From Chitinophagaceae bacterium (lineage in GTDB: Bacteria; Bacteroidota; Bacteroidia; Chitinophagales; Chitinophagaceae): 64,000 nt of DNA. Under the pieces are notes generated by a model. The model saw nothing but the letters and a program-made list of their open reading frames with translations. It made no database searches and was not told the DNA's origin. The position numbers and the translations under genes were made by a program. Shown here one piece after another: positions 36,190 to 45,338 of this stretch (position 1 is its first letter; each line of letters starts with the position of its first letter). The stretch covers positions 124,001 to 188,000 of the forward strand of contig JAFKGR010000006.1 in the NCBI GenBank assembly GCA_017307735.1, given 5' to 3'.

Positions 36190-37548
36190 ATGGAAAACAA
36201 TGTTGAAGGGAACAGGAGTATCGATTTGTTGGCCCGGCTAAACCGTATCCCCGTATGGGCATTGCCCAAAAGTTATCTCGCCATTATCGGGTTGGGTTAT
36301 TTTTTCACCTTTTACGATATCAGCAATATCGGCTTTGCCATGCCGGCGATAAACGAACAATTTCATTTATCCAATTCCACAAGCCTTTTCCTGGCGCTGT
36401 CTGTCGGACTTATCGGATACATCGTCGGTTCTTTTATTATCGGAACTTTTGCCGACAGATATGGCCGTTACCGCATGCTGATCCTGACCTTTGCATTAAC
36501 GGCTATCGGTTCATTTGGTGACGCATTGGCGCCGGATATAACGGCTCTCATCGTTTTCAGATTTGTAACCGGTGTAGGTGTGGGAGCAGATCTGAATCTT
36601 GTATCCACTTACATCAGCGAACTGGCTCCTACTTCGCGTCGGGGAAGAATTACCCTTCTCACCTTTTTAATCGGGATTCTCGGTCAAACAATAACGCCAT
36701 TTGTTGCACTGGCACTCGTTCCGCATCTTGTAATCGGATGGCGGCTGTTGTTTGCCATCGGCGGATTTATTGCTGTCGTCGGTTTGATATTGCGTGTAAG
36801 GCTTCCGGAATCTCCCCGTTGGGAAATTCATCACGGACATCAGGATCGGGCTGAAAAAACAATTTCAGGGATGGAAGAATTTTGCAGAACTCAAAATATC
36901 ACTTTGGGTGACCCCGTCCGTGAAAATGTTGAGATGAGAACAGGCGTACCTTTTCGTTTTTTGTTTCAACCACTTTATCTGAAAAGATTGATCACGCTGA
37001 TTTGTATGTGGTTTTTATGGTACATCGGCAACTATGGTTTTTTGGGAGATGCTGCAGATTTGATTTCTGCTCATGGTGCAGGCATTGGCGATTCAATCGG
37101 TTATCTGGCTGTGGGCGCTATTGGTTATCCCATCGGTACTCTGCTGGTCTTGAAAATCGTTGACAGAATGGAACGCAAGAGATTAATTTTAATAGCAACA
37201 TTCGTCTGGCTCATTGGAATGTTGCTTGTTGGAAGCTATGCCAATACGTTTGTCATTTACCTCGGTTCATTCTTCGCTTCACTTGCGCTCGGTTCATATT
37301 TGCAGGTGGCCTACACCTATACAGCCGAAGCATTTCCCACCCAGGCACGATCTACAGGATTTGCACTTTCAGATGGATTGGGACATGCCGGTGGCGCATT
37401 GGGTGCAATTCTTCTCCCCGTCATCATTGCACATACATCTTTCTTCACGGGATTTGCATTTATCGGATTTACGGGTTTTCTCGCAGGAATTGTTGCACAG
37501 TTTGGGCCAAAGACCACCGGAAGGAATCTGGAAAGTGTGTCTTCATAA
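36190..37548 (+). CDS. MFS transporter, sugar/metabolite:H+ symporter type
   Basis: The 452-residue protein has 12 predicted membrane helices. The loop 2-3 motif is GTFADRYGRYRML, and the loop 8-9 counterpart is VDRMERKRLI. RFVTGVGVGADLNLVSTYISELAPTSRRGR is the sugar/metabolite symporter signature between helices 4 and 6, and RLPESPRWEI follows helix 6, as in the sugar_tr family (PF00083). The cargo could be a sugar, an organic acid or an aromatic acid. It is a single gene with a repeat-rich upstream region and a terminator shared with the efflux operon downstream. Confidence 0.88.
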   Translation: MENNVEGNRSIDLLARLNRIPVWALPKSYLAIIGLGYFFTFYDISNIGFAMPAINEQFHLSNSTSLFLALSVGLIGYIVGSFIIGTFADRYGRYRMLILTFALTAIGSFGDALAPDITALIVFRFVTGVGVGADLNLVSTYISELAPTSRRGRITLLTFLIGILGQTITPFVALALVPHLVIGWRLLFAIGGFIAVVGLILRVRLPESPRWEIHHGHQDRAEKTISGMEEFCRTQNITLGDPVRENVEMRTGVPFRFLFQPLYLKRLITLICMWFLWYIGNYGFLGDAADLISAHGAGIGDSIGYLAVGAIGYPIGTLLVLKIVDRMERKRLILIATFVWLIGMLLVGSYANTFVIYLGSFFASLALGSYLQVAYTYTAEAFPTQARSTGFALSDGLGHAGGALGAILLPVIIAHTSFFTGFAFIGFTGFLAGIVAQFGPKTTGRNLESVSS

Positions 37549-37610
37549 GAAAATGCTCATTTTAGTTTTATCCCAATGGGAATTTATTAGGAATACATTT
37601 ATGCAGAAAA

Positions 37611-37633
37611 GGCTGTTCCTTTCGGAAACAGCC
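37611..37633 (-). terminator. Terminator at the end of the RND efflux operon
   Basis: A GGCTGTT(T)CC stem with one bulge and a short loop. Read on the reverse strand it is followed by TTTTCTGC. It lies between the convergent MFS gene and the RND permease. Confidence 0.65.
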
Positions 37634-37674
37634 TCTCGCATTTGAAAAACCAAACATTCACGGTACAGTTTCTT

Positions 37675-40600
37675 TTAAAACCAGCTACCGGTCCACTTTT
37701 CGCTGATATCTTTGCCTAATCTCTGCTTTCTCTTTTTCACTTTCATATTGTGAATAACCATCGTAACTAAAATCAATGGAATAAATAAAATCGTAACCGG
37801 TGGTATGGACATCAGGCTGATCCATTTTCCGCCAAACATGCGGCGCATTGGCCTTCTCAATCGTTCTGCAATCAAATACATGCCGGGCACCATAATCAGG
37901 GTCATGAAGAATGCAAATGCCAATCCGAAAATGATTGTCCATGCCAGCGGTTTCCAGAAGGTAGTGCTGTCGCCACCAAAGAAAATGTGTGGGTTCAAAT
38001 CGCTGAATAATGTGATAAAATTAATGTTGAACCCTATTCCCAACGGTATCAAAGCGAAGATAGCTGCCAATGCTGTCAGCAGCACAGGAATAATTCTGAT
38101 TTTACCCGCCTGAATAACGGCTTCTTTAGTTTTCAGACCCCGCGCTTTCAAAATATCCGCAAAGTCTATTACCAAAATTGCATTTTTCACTACAATTCCC
38201 GCCAGCCCTACAATTCCAATTCCCGTCATAACTACTGATACCTGCATTCCCGTGATGGCAAATCCAAGCAATACTCCAATCACACTGAATAATATTTCCG
38301 TAAGAATTATAACTGACTTACTTACAGAATTGAATTGTAAAACAAGAATGAACAAAATCAGCATCAGTGCGACCAGCAAAGCTTTACTCAGGAAGGTGGC
38401 CGCTTCCACCTGTTGCTCACTTTCACCTGTTTGCCTGATGGTCACATTCGGCAATTTTTTAAAGTCCTTTATCGCTGAAGAAAGTTTTTGATTCACCTCA
38501 TTGGCTGTATAACCTGATAACACATTGCTGAAAAGTGTGATGACACGTTTTACATTCAACCTTTTGATGCTCCCGTAGGTACTTGTGAAATCCACGTTGA
38601 CAAGTGTACTTATCGGAATACTTTTTATTTGACCGCCGGAAGCCAGGTCTCTGAACACAATATTCATATTGAGAAGATTGGTCAGATTTTGTCGTTGCAC
38701 TTCATTATTGCGGATCCAGATTTTGTATTCGTCTTCATTGTCTTTGATCTTGGAAATTTCCTGTCCGAACAATGCTGTACGGATTTGCTGACCGATCTGT
38801 GCAGTTGATACCCCCTGTATTTGCGCCTGCTGTCGGTTTATGCTCAAAGTAATTTCCGGATTTGTCAAATCAACATCCATCTTCAAATCTTCCACACCGG
38901 GCACATGCACACTATCCAGATATCTTTTCAGATTTACTGCCGTTGTAGTCAGCGTATTAAAATCATCACTTGACACTTCGATATTCACCGGGGGATCTGT
39001 GGGCGGGCCCATTTTTTCTTCTTCCACCGAAACCTGTACGCCGGGTATCCCTTTTACCACATTCCTGATGGAATCAAGATAGAACGTTGTATTTACACCA
39101 TTGCGTTTTTCATATTCCACAAAATTAACCTGCACTCTTCCGAGATTTGCCTGCGTGCTCCGGTCTCCGCTTTTGGGATCGCTGGCACCGACAGCCACAT
39201 TTGAAATGATACTTTCAACAACCGGATTGGGCTTGCCGGACGGTTCATTCAAAACATGGGTAATTCTATTTTCAACTACGTTTGTCACTGAATCTGTATA
39301 ATCCACACTTGTACCCACCGGCAATTTCAGATATACATAAATGATGTTGGGCTGACCTTCGGGGAAAAAGACAACCGGTACTTTTCTCACCCAGAAAAAC
39401 ACAACGGTCACCACCAGCAATCCGAAAGTGCCAATCAATAACCAAACCGGCCTCCATTTCGAAACTGCCCATCTCAACAACTTTTCATAACTGCTCATAA
39501 TGGCTGGCAACATCCGGTTCTGAAATCTGTGAATCAGATTGTCAAATACATAAACATTTAAAACAACCAGTATTGAGAAAAAGATCAGCAGGTTTCCAAA
39601 GAACGGAAGGTGGATCAGATCAAAAAATATTCCGGCGCCCAGGAGAATCAGGAATGGTTTGCTCCTGAAAACCTCAGACTTCTTTTTAGCTTTGTGTTCT
39701 TCCTCTTTATGCACCATGAAATCCACTGCAAAAACCGGGTTCATGATAAAGGCAACAATCAACGAAGCTGTTAGTGTAAAAATCAACATGGTCGGCAGGT
39801 AGATCATAAACTTACCTATCAATCCCGGCCAAAAAAGTAGTGGGAAAAACGGAGCAAGGGTGGTCAATGTTCCGGAAATAACCGGCACAGAAATTTCTCC
39901 TGCGGCCATCTTAGCCGATTCAATAGAAGAAAGTTTCCCTTTATTTTCTTTGAAAATACGGTGGGTATTCTCTATCACCACAATGGCATCATCAACTATA
40001 ATCCCCAGTCCAAACAACAGGGCAAACAACACAATAAAATTCAATGTCACATCGGTACCCACAATCAGGTTTGCCGCAGGCATAAAAAGAAACGCAACGA
40101 ACATGCTCAACGGCACAGACAATGCAACAAAGAATGCATTGGTAACGCCCATAAAAAACATCAGAATGACAAGCACCAGTGTAAATCCGATGACAATGCT
40201 GTTGACAAGGTCATTAAAACTTGTACGCGTGGACCGGCTTTGGTCTCCGGTAATCTCCACATGCAGATTGCTTGGGAAAGTGGTACCTCTCATTTCCTCC
40301 ACTTCTTTCTTTACATCATCTGAAGTCTGGATGAGGTTCTCCCCTGCCCTTTTGATGATATTCAGCGTAACCACATTTTTCCCGTCCAGCCTGGCATAAC
40401 TCTCACTGTTCTTCACCGTATCTTTAATATTGGCTATTTCTTTCAGATAGATCGGAGCGCCATTAATATTGCGTACAATCATTTTCTCCAAATCATACTT
40501 TGTCTTAAACTGACCTTTGATTTGAATTGTACGTTTCATATTCCCGACATCGAGCAATCCGCCGCTGATGTCAACATTTTCTCTCTGCACTGCGTTGGCT

Positions 40601-41250
40601 ATGTCATTGTAGGTAATTCCCGCACTCTGCATTTTGAAATTGTCCACATTGATCTGAAATTCTCTTTCGGGTGCACCTACTATATCCACCCGCGTGATTT
40701 CAGGCAATTGTTCCAGCTTGTCTTGCGCATCATCGGCAAATTTTTTCAGCGACATCATGTCGTAATTACCACTCAGATTCACATACATCACAGGAATTTC
40801 ACTCACGCTGACCTCCTGCACATTTGGTTCCTGAGTCAAATCGGTAGGCAAATCGGTTTTGGCTTTGTCAACAGCGTCTCTCACTTTCTGTACGGCGACA
40901 TCTGTCTTCACGTTTGTTTTAAACTCAACAATGATCGCCGAAAAATCCTGCAGGGAAGTACTTTTTATTTTGTCAATTTTAGCTCCCGTAATTCCTTTCA
41001 ATTGTTTTTCTATAGGAATGGTTACCAGGTTTTCTATGTCCTTCGGAGAATTTCCCACATAAACTGTCTGAACATAAACCGTCGGAATAACAACATCGGG
41101 AAACTGTTCTTTGGGAAGGGTTACAAACTGGAATATTCCTACAAGAGAAACAAAAATGATCAACAAATAAACTGATGTCCTGTTGCGCACAGCCCAACTG
41201 GTAGGTTTGAACTCTTTGTACTTTTCTCCTGAATTTTCTAAAATCTTCAT
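37675..41250 (-). CDS. RND efflux transporter permease (AcrB/MdtB-like)
   Basis: The 1191-residue product uses the ATG at 41250 (a TTG six bases upstream is less likely). Twelve membrane helices and two large periplasmic domains follow the RND plan. Helix 1 is VYLLIIFVSLVGIFQFVTLPKEQFPDVVIPTV. The proton-relay motif in helix 4 is GIIVDDAIVVIENTHRIF, and the equivalent in helix 10-11 reads VKNAILVIDFADILKARG. PEREFQINVD and similar docking-domain strands are present. Its length is longer than AcrB (about 1040), with extra sequence after the middle, including a charged EEEHKAKKKSEVF segment. It pumps hydrophobic compounds through the adaptor and TolC channel encoded upstream. Confidence 0.95.
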   Translation of the reverse strand: MKILENSGEKYKEFKPTSWAVRNRTSVYLLIIFVSLVGIFQFVTLPKEQFPDVVIPTVYVQTVYVGNSPKDIENLVTIPIEKQLKGITGAKIDKIKSTSLQDFSAIIVEFKTNVKTDVAVQKVRDAVDKAKTDLPTDLTQEPNVQEVSVSEIPVMYVNLSGNYDMMSLKKFADDAQDKLEQLPEITRVDIVGAPEREFQINVDNFKMQSAGITYNDIANAVQRENVDISGGLLDVGNMKRTIQIKGQFKTKYDLEKMIVRNINGAPIYLKEIANIKDTVKNSESYARLDGKNVVTLNIIKRAGENLIQTSDDVKKEVEEMRGTTFPSNLHVEITGDQSRSTRTSFNDLVNSIVIGFTLVLVILMFFMGVTNAFFVALSVPLSMFVAFLFMPAANLIVGTDVTLNFIVLFALLFGLGIIVDDAIVVIENTHRIFKENKGKLSSIESAKMAAGEISVPVISGTLTTLAPFFPLLFWPGLIGKFMIYLPTMLIFTLTASLIVAFIMNPVFAVDFMVHKEEEHKAKKKSEVFRSKPFLILLGAGIFFDLIHLPFFGNLLIFFSILVVLNVYVFDNLIHRFQNRMLPAIMSSYEKLLRWAVSKWRPVWLLIGTFGLLVVTVVFFWVRKVPVVFFPEGQPNIIYVYLKLPVGTSVDYTDSVTNVVENRITHVLNEPSGKPNPVVESIISNVAVGASDPKSGDRSTQANLGRVQVNFVEYEKRNGVNTTFYLDSIRNVVKGIPGVQVSVEEEKMGPPTDPPVNIEVSSDDFNTLTTTAVNLKRYLDSVHVPGVEDLKMDVDLTNPEITLSINRQQAQIQGVSTAQIGQQIRTALFGQEISKIKDNEDEYKIWIRNNEVQRQNLTNLLNMNIVFRDLASGGQIKSIPISTLVNVDFTSTYGSIKRLNVKRVITLFSNVLSGYTANEVNQKLSSAIKDFKKLPNVTIRQTGESEQQVEAATFLSKALLVALMLILFILVLQFNSVSKSVIILTEILFSVIGVLLGFAITGMQVSVVMTGIGIVGLAGIVVKNAILVIDFADILKARGLKTKEAVIQAGKIRIIPVLLTALAAIFALIPLGIGFNINFITLFSDLNPHIFFGGDSTTFWKPLAWTIIFGLAFAFFMTLIMVPGMYLIAERLRRPMRRMFGGKWISLMSIPPVTILFIPLILVTMVIHNMKVKKRKQRLGKDISEKWTGSWF

Positions 41251-41300
41251 AAACAATTTCTATTTTGCCGGATATTCCCGGCAAATCGTTTGCAATTAAT

Positions 41301-42503
41301 TTATTGAACCTGGGTGGTCAGTGTTTGGCCGTCAAAAACCTCCTGAAATCCGGATGTAATAATCATATCTCCCGGCTCAAGCCCTTGCTTCACCTCCACA
41401 CTGTCATCATTAAATTGTCCTATCGTCACAGGTTTCTTTTTTGCAATCCATTTTCCGTTACTTTTCACGGCCACCAAAACATATTTCCCGTTTTCATCAT
41501 TCTGAACAGTATTCAGCGGAACTGAAATTGCATTGGGTGCACTGTAATCCAGAATCTTGACTACTGCAGTCTGATTAGGGCTTACAGCAATATGGGAAGG
41601 AACCTTTATTTCGGCAGTAAATCCACGGGTTGTCGCTCCAATGGTTTCACTGATAAAACTGATGACACCTTCAAAAGATTTGTTCATGTCAGTGAGGTTG
41701 ACAATTACTTTGTTGCCCTTTGCAATTTTGTCGGTATAATTTTCCGGAACAATCACAGAGACTCTTGTATCTCCTGTGTTGACTATCCTGATAAACCCAC
41801 CGGTCAAAGGATTGCCATTGAATGTTTCTCCGACATGGGCCGTAATTTCATCTACCGTTCCGCTCACATCACTATATACTGCACTTTGATTAGCCATTAC
41901 CTGTGCAGCGTTGACATTAGCTTCAATGGTTTTCATCTGCCCTTCCAAAGATTCCACGTTTGTCCTGGCCTGCAACAATTGCACTTCGGTTCCAATATTA
42001 TTTGACCATAAATTCTTTTGCCTTGCATAAACCGATTTCGCCAGATCCAATTGTGCTTTAACCGTATTCAATTGTTGTTTAATAGCATTGACATTTTGAA
42101 TGGCAACTGAATTATCAAGTCGCAAAACGAGCTGTCCCTTTTTTATTTTTTCTCCCTGCTTAATATAAATAGCTTTTATCTGGCCCGGTTGTCCGGAAGG
42201 AGTAATGTAACTGACATTTTTCTGATCTATATTTCCCTGCAGCGTGACGTAATGTTTGAAATCAACTCTCTGAACAGCCGCGAAAGTCACCAACTTGGGT
42301 TTCTGGGTTGAAAAACCCGTATCAATTTCAGATAACTTTTCTTCCAGGCTTGTAATCTGGTTATCGATGGATGTCCTCTCCGACCTCAGCTTTTCCAGCT
42401 TCGATTTCATGCTGCTCAGTTCATCTTTTTTGGAGCTGTTTCCGCAGGATAACAGGAATGCACAAACGAAACTGAAGATGATTGCTTTGTTAATATTTTT
42501 CAT
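41301..42503 (-). CDS. RND efflux periplasmic adaptor lipoprotein (HlyD/AcrA family)
   Basis: The 400-residue product uses the ATG at 42503 (a TTG at 42521 adds six residues). It has a lipobox (FVCAFLLSCGNS, acceptor Cys about residue 20). A short coiled coil follows before the barrel (MKSKLEKLRSERTSIDNQITSLEEKL), an extra N-terminal feature. The barrel-sandwich region is marked by VTLQGNIDQKNVSYITP and GQIKAIYIKQGEKIKKGQLVLRLD. A long hairpin is formed by LNTVKAQLDLAKSVYARQKNL, then ARTNVESLEGQMKTIEANV. The beta-barrel and MP domains finish with ISVPLNTVQNDENGKYVLV. It bridges the RND pump (50 bp downstream) and TolC. Confidence 0.93.
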   Translation of the reverse strand: MKNINKAIIFSFVCAFLLSCGNSSKKDELSSMKSKLEKLRSERTSIDNQITSLEEKLSEIDTGFSTQKPKLVTFAAVQRVDFKHYVTLQGNIDQKNVSYITPSGQPGQIKAIYIKQGEKIKKGQLVLRLDNSVAIQNVNAIKQQLNTVKAQLDLAKSVYARQKNLWSNNIGTEVQLLQARTNVESLEGQMKTIEANVNAAQVMANQSAVYSDVSGTVDEITAHVGETFNGNPLTGGFIRIVNTGDTRVSVIVPENYTDKIAKGNKVIVNLTDMNKSFEGVISFISETIGATTRGFTAEIKVPSHIAVSPNQTAVVKILDYSAPNAISVPLNTVQNDENGKYVLVAVKSNGKWIAKKKPVTIGQFNDDSVEVKQGLEPGDMIITSGFQEVFDGQTLTTQVQ

Positions 42504-42527
42504 AATTCTGAATTGTATCAATTGGTT

Positions 42528-43934
42528 TTATAGTTTACCCGCCGCTCTCAAAAAATCAATGCGTGCAATGATGGCATCGTAAATCGAACTGTAATAATTA
42601 TTCTGCGCTGTCACCAGATCAGATTGTGCTGTTGATATTTCCTGATTGCTTCCCACACCCTGTTCGTATTTTAATTTGGTTGAATTATAAACCTGTTCTG
42701 CAAGGTTCACATTCTTTTCCTGTGTATCCATATTGTACAATGCTGTTTTCATGTTCAACCTCGATTGACTGATATCATTGGTTATGGAAGATCGCAATTG
42801 ATGTAACCGGTTTTCGGATTGACGAAGAGAAATCCGGGCGCTCTCAACCTGTGCATTTTTGGAGAATCCCGAAAAGATAGGAACCGACATTCGCAGCGCA
42901 ATGAATGAAGACGTAAAATAAGGACCCTTGAATAAATCGAAATGCTCTCCCTGGGCGCTTTTGCTGTAATTGGCAGAAAGTACTAACGACGGGAGACGGC
43001 TCAACTGATATCTTTTGACATTTAATTTTTGCAGTTCGATCACGGTTTGCATTTGCTGATACTCCTTTCGATCTTCAAAGTGATATTCTTCGCTGAGCAC
43101 TCCCTGTTTAATATCATCATCATTCAGCGTTTCGGTGAGTACGAGCGAATCATTCATCGGCATGCCCATCAGAAATTTTAAACCTTCCATCCCCGCGTCA
43201 ATCTGGTTCCGGGCTTTCAATTTCATTGTCTGCAGATTGCTCAATTGCACCTGTACTTTGTCCACATCCAGCTTTTCTGCAAAACCATTCTGAAAAATAA
43301 TTTTTGTATCATGAAGCAGTTGCTCGTAATTGACGATGTTGGCTTCAATAGAAGTAATCTGCCGGTTGCCAACGACCAACTGATAATACAATTTATATAC
43401 GTTGGTTTTGATTTGTTCTTTGGTGACATCTGCAGATAATTCAGCATTGCGCATGGCAGCGTTTCTCGCCATCAATCCAACAAAAACCTGTCCGTCAAAA
43501 AGAATCTGGTTCAGATCAATTCCGTTGCTGAACATATATTTCGAACTCAGACCGGCATTTATCACTCCGAAATCTCCGGGCGATTTGATCGGATTGCCGC
43601 TTCCATCCTTCACTCCATTGGCTATCAGAACAGCATAAGTACTTTGTGCAATAAAATTCGGGAATGTGAAGGTGGGGACTTTAGGATTTATGTTCAGGCT
43701 GCTGGTTGCATTTACACTCGGCAATGCAGCGGCGGTAACTTCCTTATTAGTCATCGCCTGCTGGCGGATATCAAGCAATGCATTTTTTACAGTTTCAGAA
43801 TTATTCAATGCATACTCTACTGCCTGTTTCGCGGTAAAATAATGTATCGTTACAGAATCTTGTGATTGAGCCAGCCCCCTGAACCAACTCAATGTGAGCG
43901 TGACCATGATTAAACTTACAGCCGTTTTCATCAT
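42528..43934 (-). CDS. TolC family outer-membrane efflux protein
   Basis: The 468-residue product has a signal peptide (MMKTAVSLIMVTLTLSWFRGLAQ). Two OEP repeats follow, with helices such as AKQAVEYALNNSETVKNALLDIRQQ and the second-repeat counterpart LAEQVYNSTKLKYEQGVGSNQEIS, a classic TolC signature. It forms a trimeric outer-membrane channel for the adaptor and RND pump. Its ATG overlaps the TGA stop of the TetR gene in an ATGA arrangement, which implies translational coupling. The adaptor gene begins 24 bp after its stop. Confidence 0.93.
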   Translation of the reverse strand: MMKTAVSLIMVTLTLSWFRGLAQSQDSVTIHYFTAKQAVEYALNNSETVKNALLDIRQQAMTNKEVTAAALPSVNATSSLNINPKVPTFTFPNFIAQSTYAVLIANGVKDGSGNPIKSPGDFGVINAGLSSKYMFSNGIDLNQILFDGQVFVGLMARNAAMRNAELSADVTKEQIKTNVYKLYYQLVVGNRQITSIEANIVNYEQLLHDTKIIFQNGFAEKLDVDKVQVQLSNLQTMKLKARNQIDAGMEGLKFLMGMPMNDSLVLTETLNDDDIKQGVLSEEYHFEDRKEYQQMQTVIELQKLNVKRYQLSRLPSLVLSANYSKSAQGEHFDLFKGPYFTSSFIALRMSVPIFSGFSKNAQVESARISLRQSENRLHQLRSSITNDISQSRLNMKTALYNMDTQEKNVNLAEQVYNSTKLKYEQGVGSNQEISTAQSDLVTAQNNYYSSIYDAIIARIDFLRAAGKL

Positions 43935-44560
43935 TTCGGATTTGTTGTTTTTGCCGGTTCTTCTTTAAAATATTTTTCTATCAGTTTTTGTCCTTTGGCA
44001 GAAACAATGGAATACAAAAACATCCTGTGAATTTCCTGCTGCACTTCAAACAAAACATATTTTGATTTTGGGAACATCTTTTCATTAAAAGGTATTGTAA
44101 TGGTTCCCAGCCTGACTTTGGCATAAACAGATTCATTGATATCTTCCCTGAACAATCCTTCCTTTTTGCCCCATTGCAGATTTTCCACAATAACATCATA
44201 GAGATAATCATACATAAAATCCAAAAACCTTTTATATGACCCGGGGTATCCGCGTTCCAAATCAAAAAGAACAGATGGGTTCATCTGATCCATGATTTCT
44301 TTCAGGGTACCGATGGTGAGCACGATTTCATGAACCGCATCTTTCGCCTCCTTTTTACAGTATTCGCAATTCTTTTTACTCTTTTCCAGTGTCTGTCTGG
44401 TAACTTCATCCACCAGCCCGCTTTTATCCGAAAATGATTGATAAATGGTTTTCTTGGAAACGCCAAGATGATTGGCAATTTCATCCATTGTCACCGACCT
44501 GATACCATAAATCCTGAATAACTCTTCGGCTTTTTCCCTGATTCTGTCTTTAATTTCCAT
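43931..44560 (-). CDS. TetR/AcrR family regulator of the efflux operon
   Basis: The 209-residue protein has the TetR_N helix-turn-helix at residues 8-55: AEELFRIYGIRSVTMDEIANHLGVSKKTIYQSFSDKSGLVDEV. The helical ligand-binding domain follows. A CxxC pair lies near residues 69-72 (NCEYCKK), an unusual feature that could be redox- or metal-related, though it may be incidental. As first gene of a four-gene operon (regulator, TolC, adaptor, pump) it is the obvious candidate repressor of the set, including itself. The inverted repeat between its -33 and -7 elements fits autorepression. Confidence 0.9.
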   Translation of the reverse strand: MEIKDRIREKAEELFRIYGIRSVTMDEIANHLGVSKKTIYQSFSDKSGLVDEVTRQTLEKSKKNCEYCKKEAKDAVHEIVLTIGTLKEIMDQMNPSVLFDLERGYPGSYKRFLDFMYDYLYDVIVENLQWGKKEGLFREDINESVYAKVRLGTITIPFNEKMFPKSKYVLFEVQQEIHRMFLYSIVSAKGQKLIEKYFKEEPAKTTNPK

Positions 44561-44568
44561 AGCGGGTG

Positions 44569-44576
44569 CAAAACTA
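44569..44576 (-). promoter_or_regulatory. -7 box of the efflux operon promoter
   Basis: TAGTTTTG on the reverse strand is a perfect TAnnTTTG match, 8 bp before the tetR ATG at 44560. The leader would therefore be very short or absent. A TTTT-containing -33-like element overlaps 44596-44603. Confidence 0.65.
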
Positions 44577-44579
44577 TGG

Positions 44580-44603
44580 AAACTTTTTTATGGTTAAAAG
44601 TTT
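44580..44603. promoter_or_regulatory. Candidate TetR operator: AAACTTTT-N8-AAAAGTTT
   Basis: Two perfect 8-bp arms separated by TTATGGTT lie in the spacer and -33 region of the efflux operon promoter. With outer bases they extend to TGGAAACTTTT and AAAAGTTTTTCCA (a 2-nt length difference). A bound TetR dimer would block polymerase. Confidence 0.6.
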
Positions 44604-44803
44604 TTCCAGATATTTTTTTAATTTTTTCTGAAACGGCAATCGCCTTTTTCAACTTTTCAAAGTGAAAAGATAAAATTCCGTGTACCTAATTTTTTATATT
44701 CCTGTCAAAAGGGTAATTGGCTTACAATTCCGGTTGCGGGATTCTATATCATCAGCGGGATGTAGCAGGTTTTCTTAAAAATATAATCGTTCCGGGAGAG
44801 TAA

Positions 44804-45211
44804 TTAATCAGTAAAATCTTTTTTGATTTTCATTCTGCCCTGTTTCAAAAGACCCTTGTTTTTCTTAGTTTTCAATCTCTTGAGTTTGGAAGCCATCGTG
44901 GGTTTTGTAGGTTTTCTTTTTTTTCGCCGGACAAGTGCATTAGAAACCAGCACATGAATTTTCACAATGACATCATTTTTATTTTCCAATTGACCTCTCG
45001 ATCTCTGGCTGCGGACATGCAGATATCCTTCTTTGTCAATTTTATTTGCCAATTTTTCAAATAAAATTGCCTTTTGAGAATCAGAAAGTTTTTTTGAACC
45101 GGCGATATGGAAAATACCTTCCACCATGGTTTCTACCTTATTCACATTTTGGCCGCCGCTTCCACCGGAACGGGCAGTTTTGAATATTATTTCATCAATC
45201 AGATTCAACAT
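44804..45211 (-). CDS. arfB: ArfB (YaeJ) peptidyl-tRNA hydrolase for ribosome rescue
   Basis: The 135-residue product uses the ATG at 45211; a longer frame from 45244 adds 11 residues that do not fit the family. It has the release-factor catalytic loop ARSGGSGGQNVNKVETMVE with the GGQ motif. The lysine/arginine-rich tail RRKKRKPTKPTMASKLKRLKTKKNKG enters the empty mRNA channel of stalled ribosomes. Length is normal (about 140). The gene is divergent from the GGGPS gene (127-bp gap). Confidence 0.92.
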   Translation of the reverse strand: MLNLIDEIIFKTARSGGSGGQNVNKVETMVEGIFHIAGSKKLSDSQKAILFEKLANKIDKEGYLHVRSQRSRGQLENKNDVIVKIHVLVSNALVRRKKRKPTKPTMASKLKRLKTKKNKGLLKQGRMKIKKDFTD

Positions 45212-45263
45212 GATTATAAATTTATTGTTTAAAAATAATGCCAAACCATAGAGTACCTGTAAT

Positions 45264-45271
45264 TAATTTTG
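45264..45271 (+). promoter_or_regulatory. Possible -7 box for the GGGPS gene
   Basis: TAATTTTG is a perfect TAnnTTTG match, 68 bp before the ATG at 45339. No good -33 element is seen at the right distance, so support is limited. Confidence 0.35.
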
Positions 45272-45338
45272 TAATTTGTCTTCCAAACCTTTCCTTTGAC
45301 GAAAAATCAGGATTTTTGTCAAACCCTGAAAATGAAAG

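Noticed and set aside
40522..41175. 217-residue open frame antisense to the RND permease
   Set aside because: His/Phe/Arg-rich shadow of the pump gene, no recognisable motif or start context.
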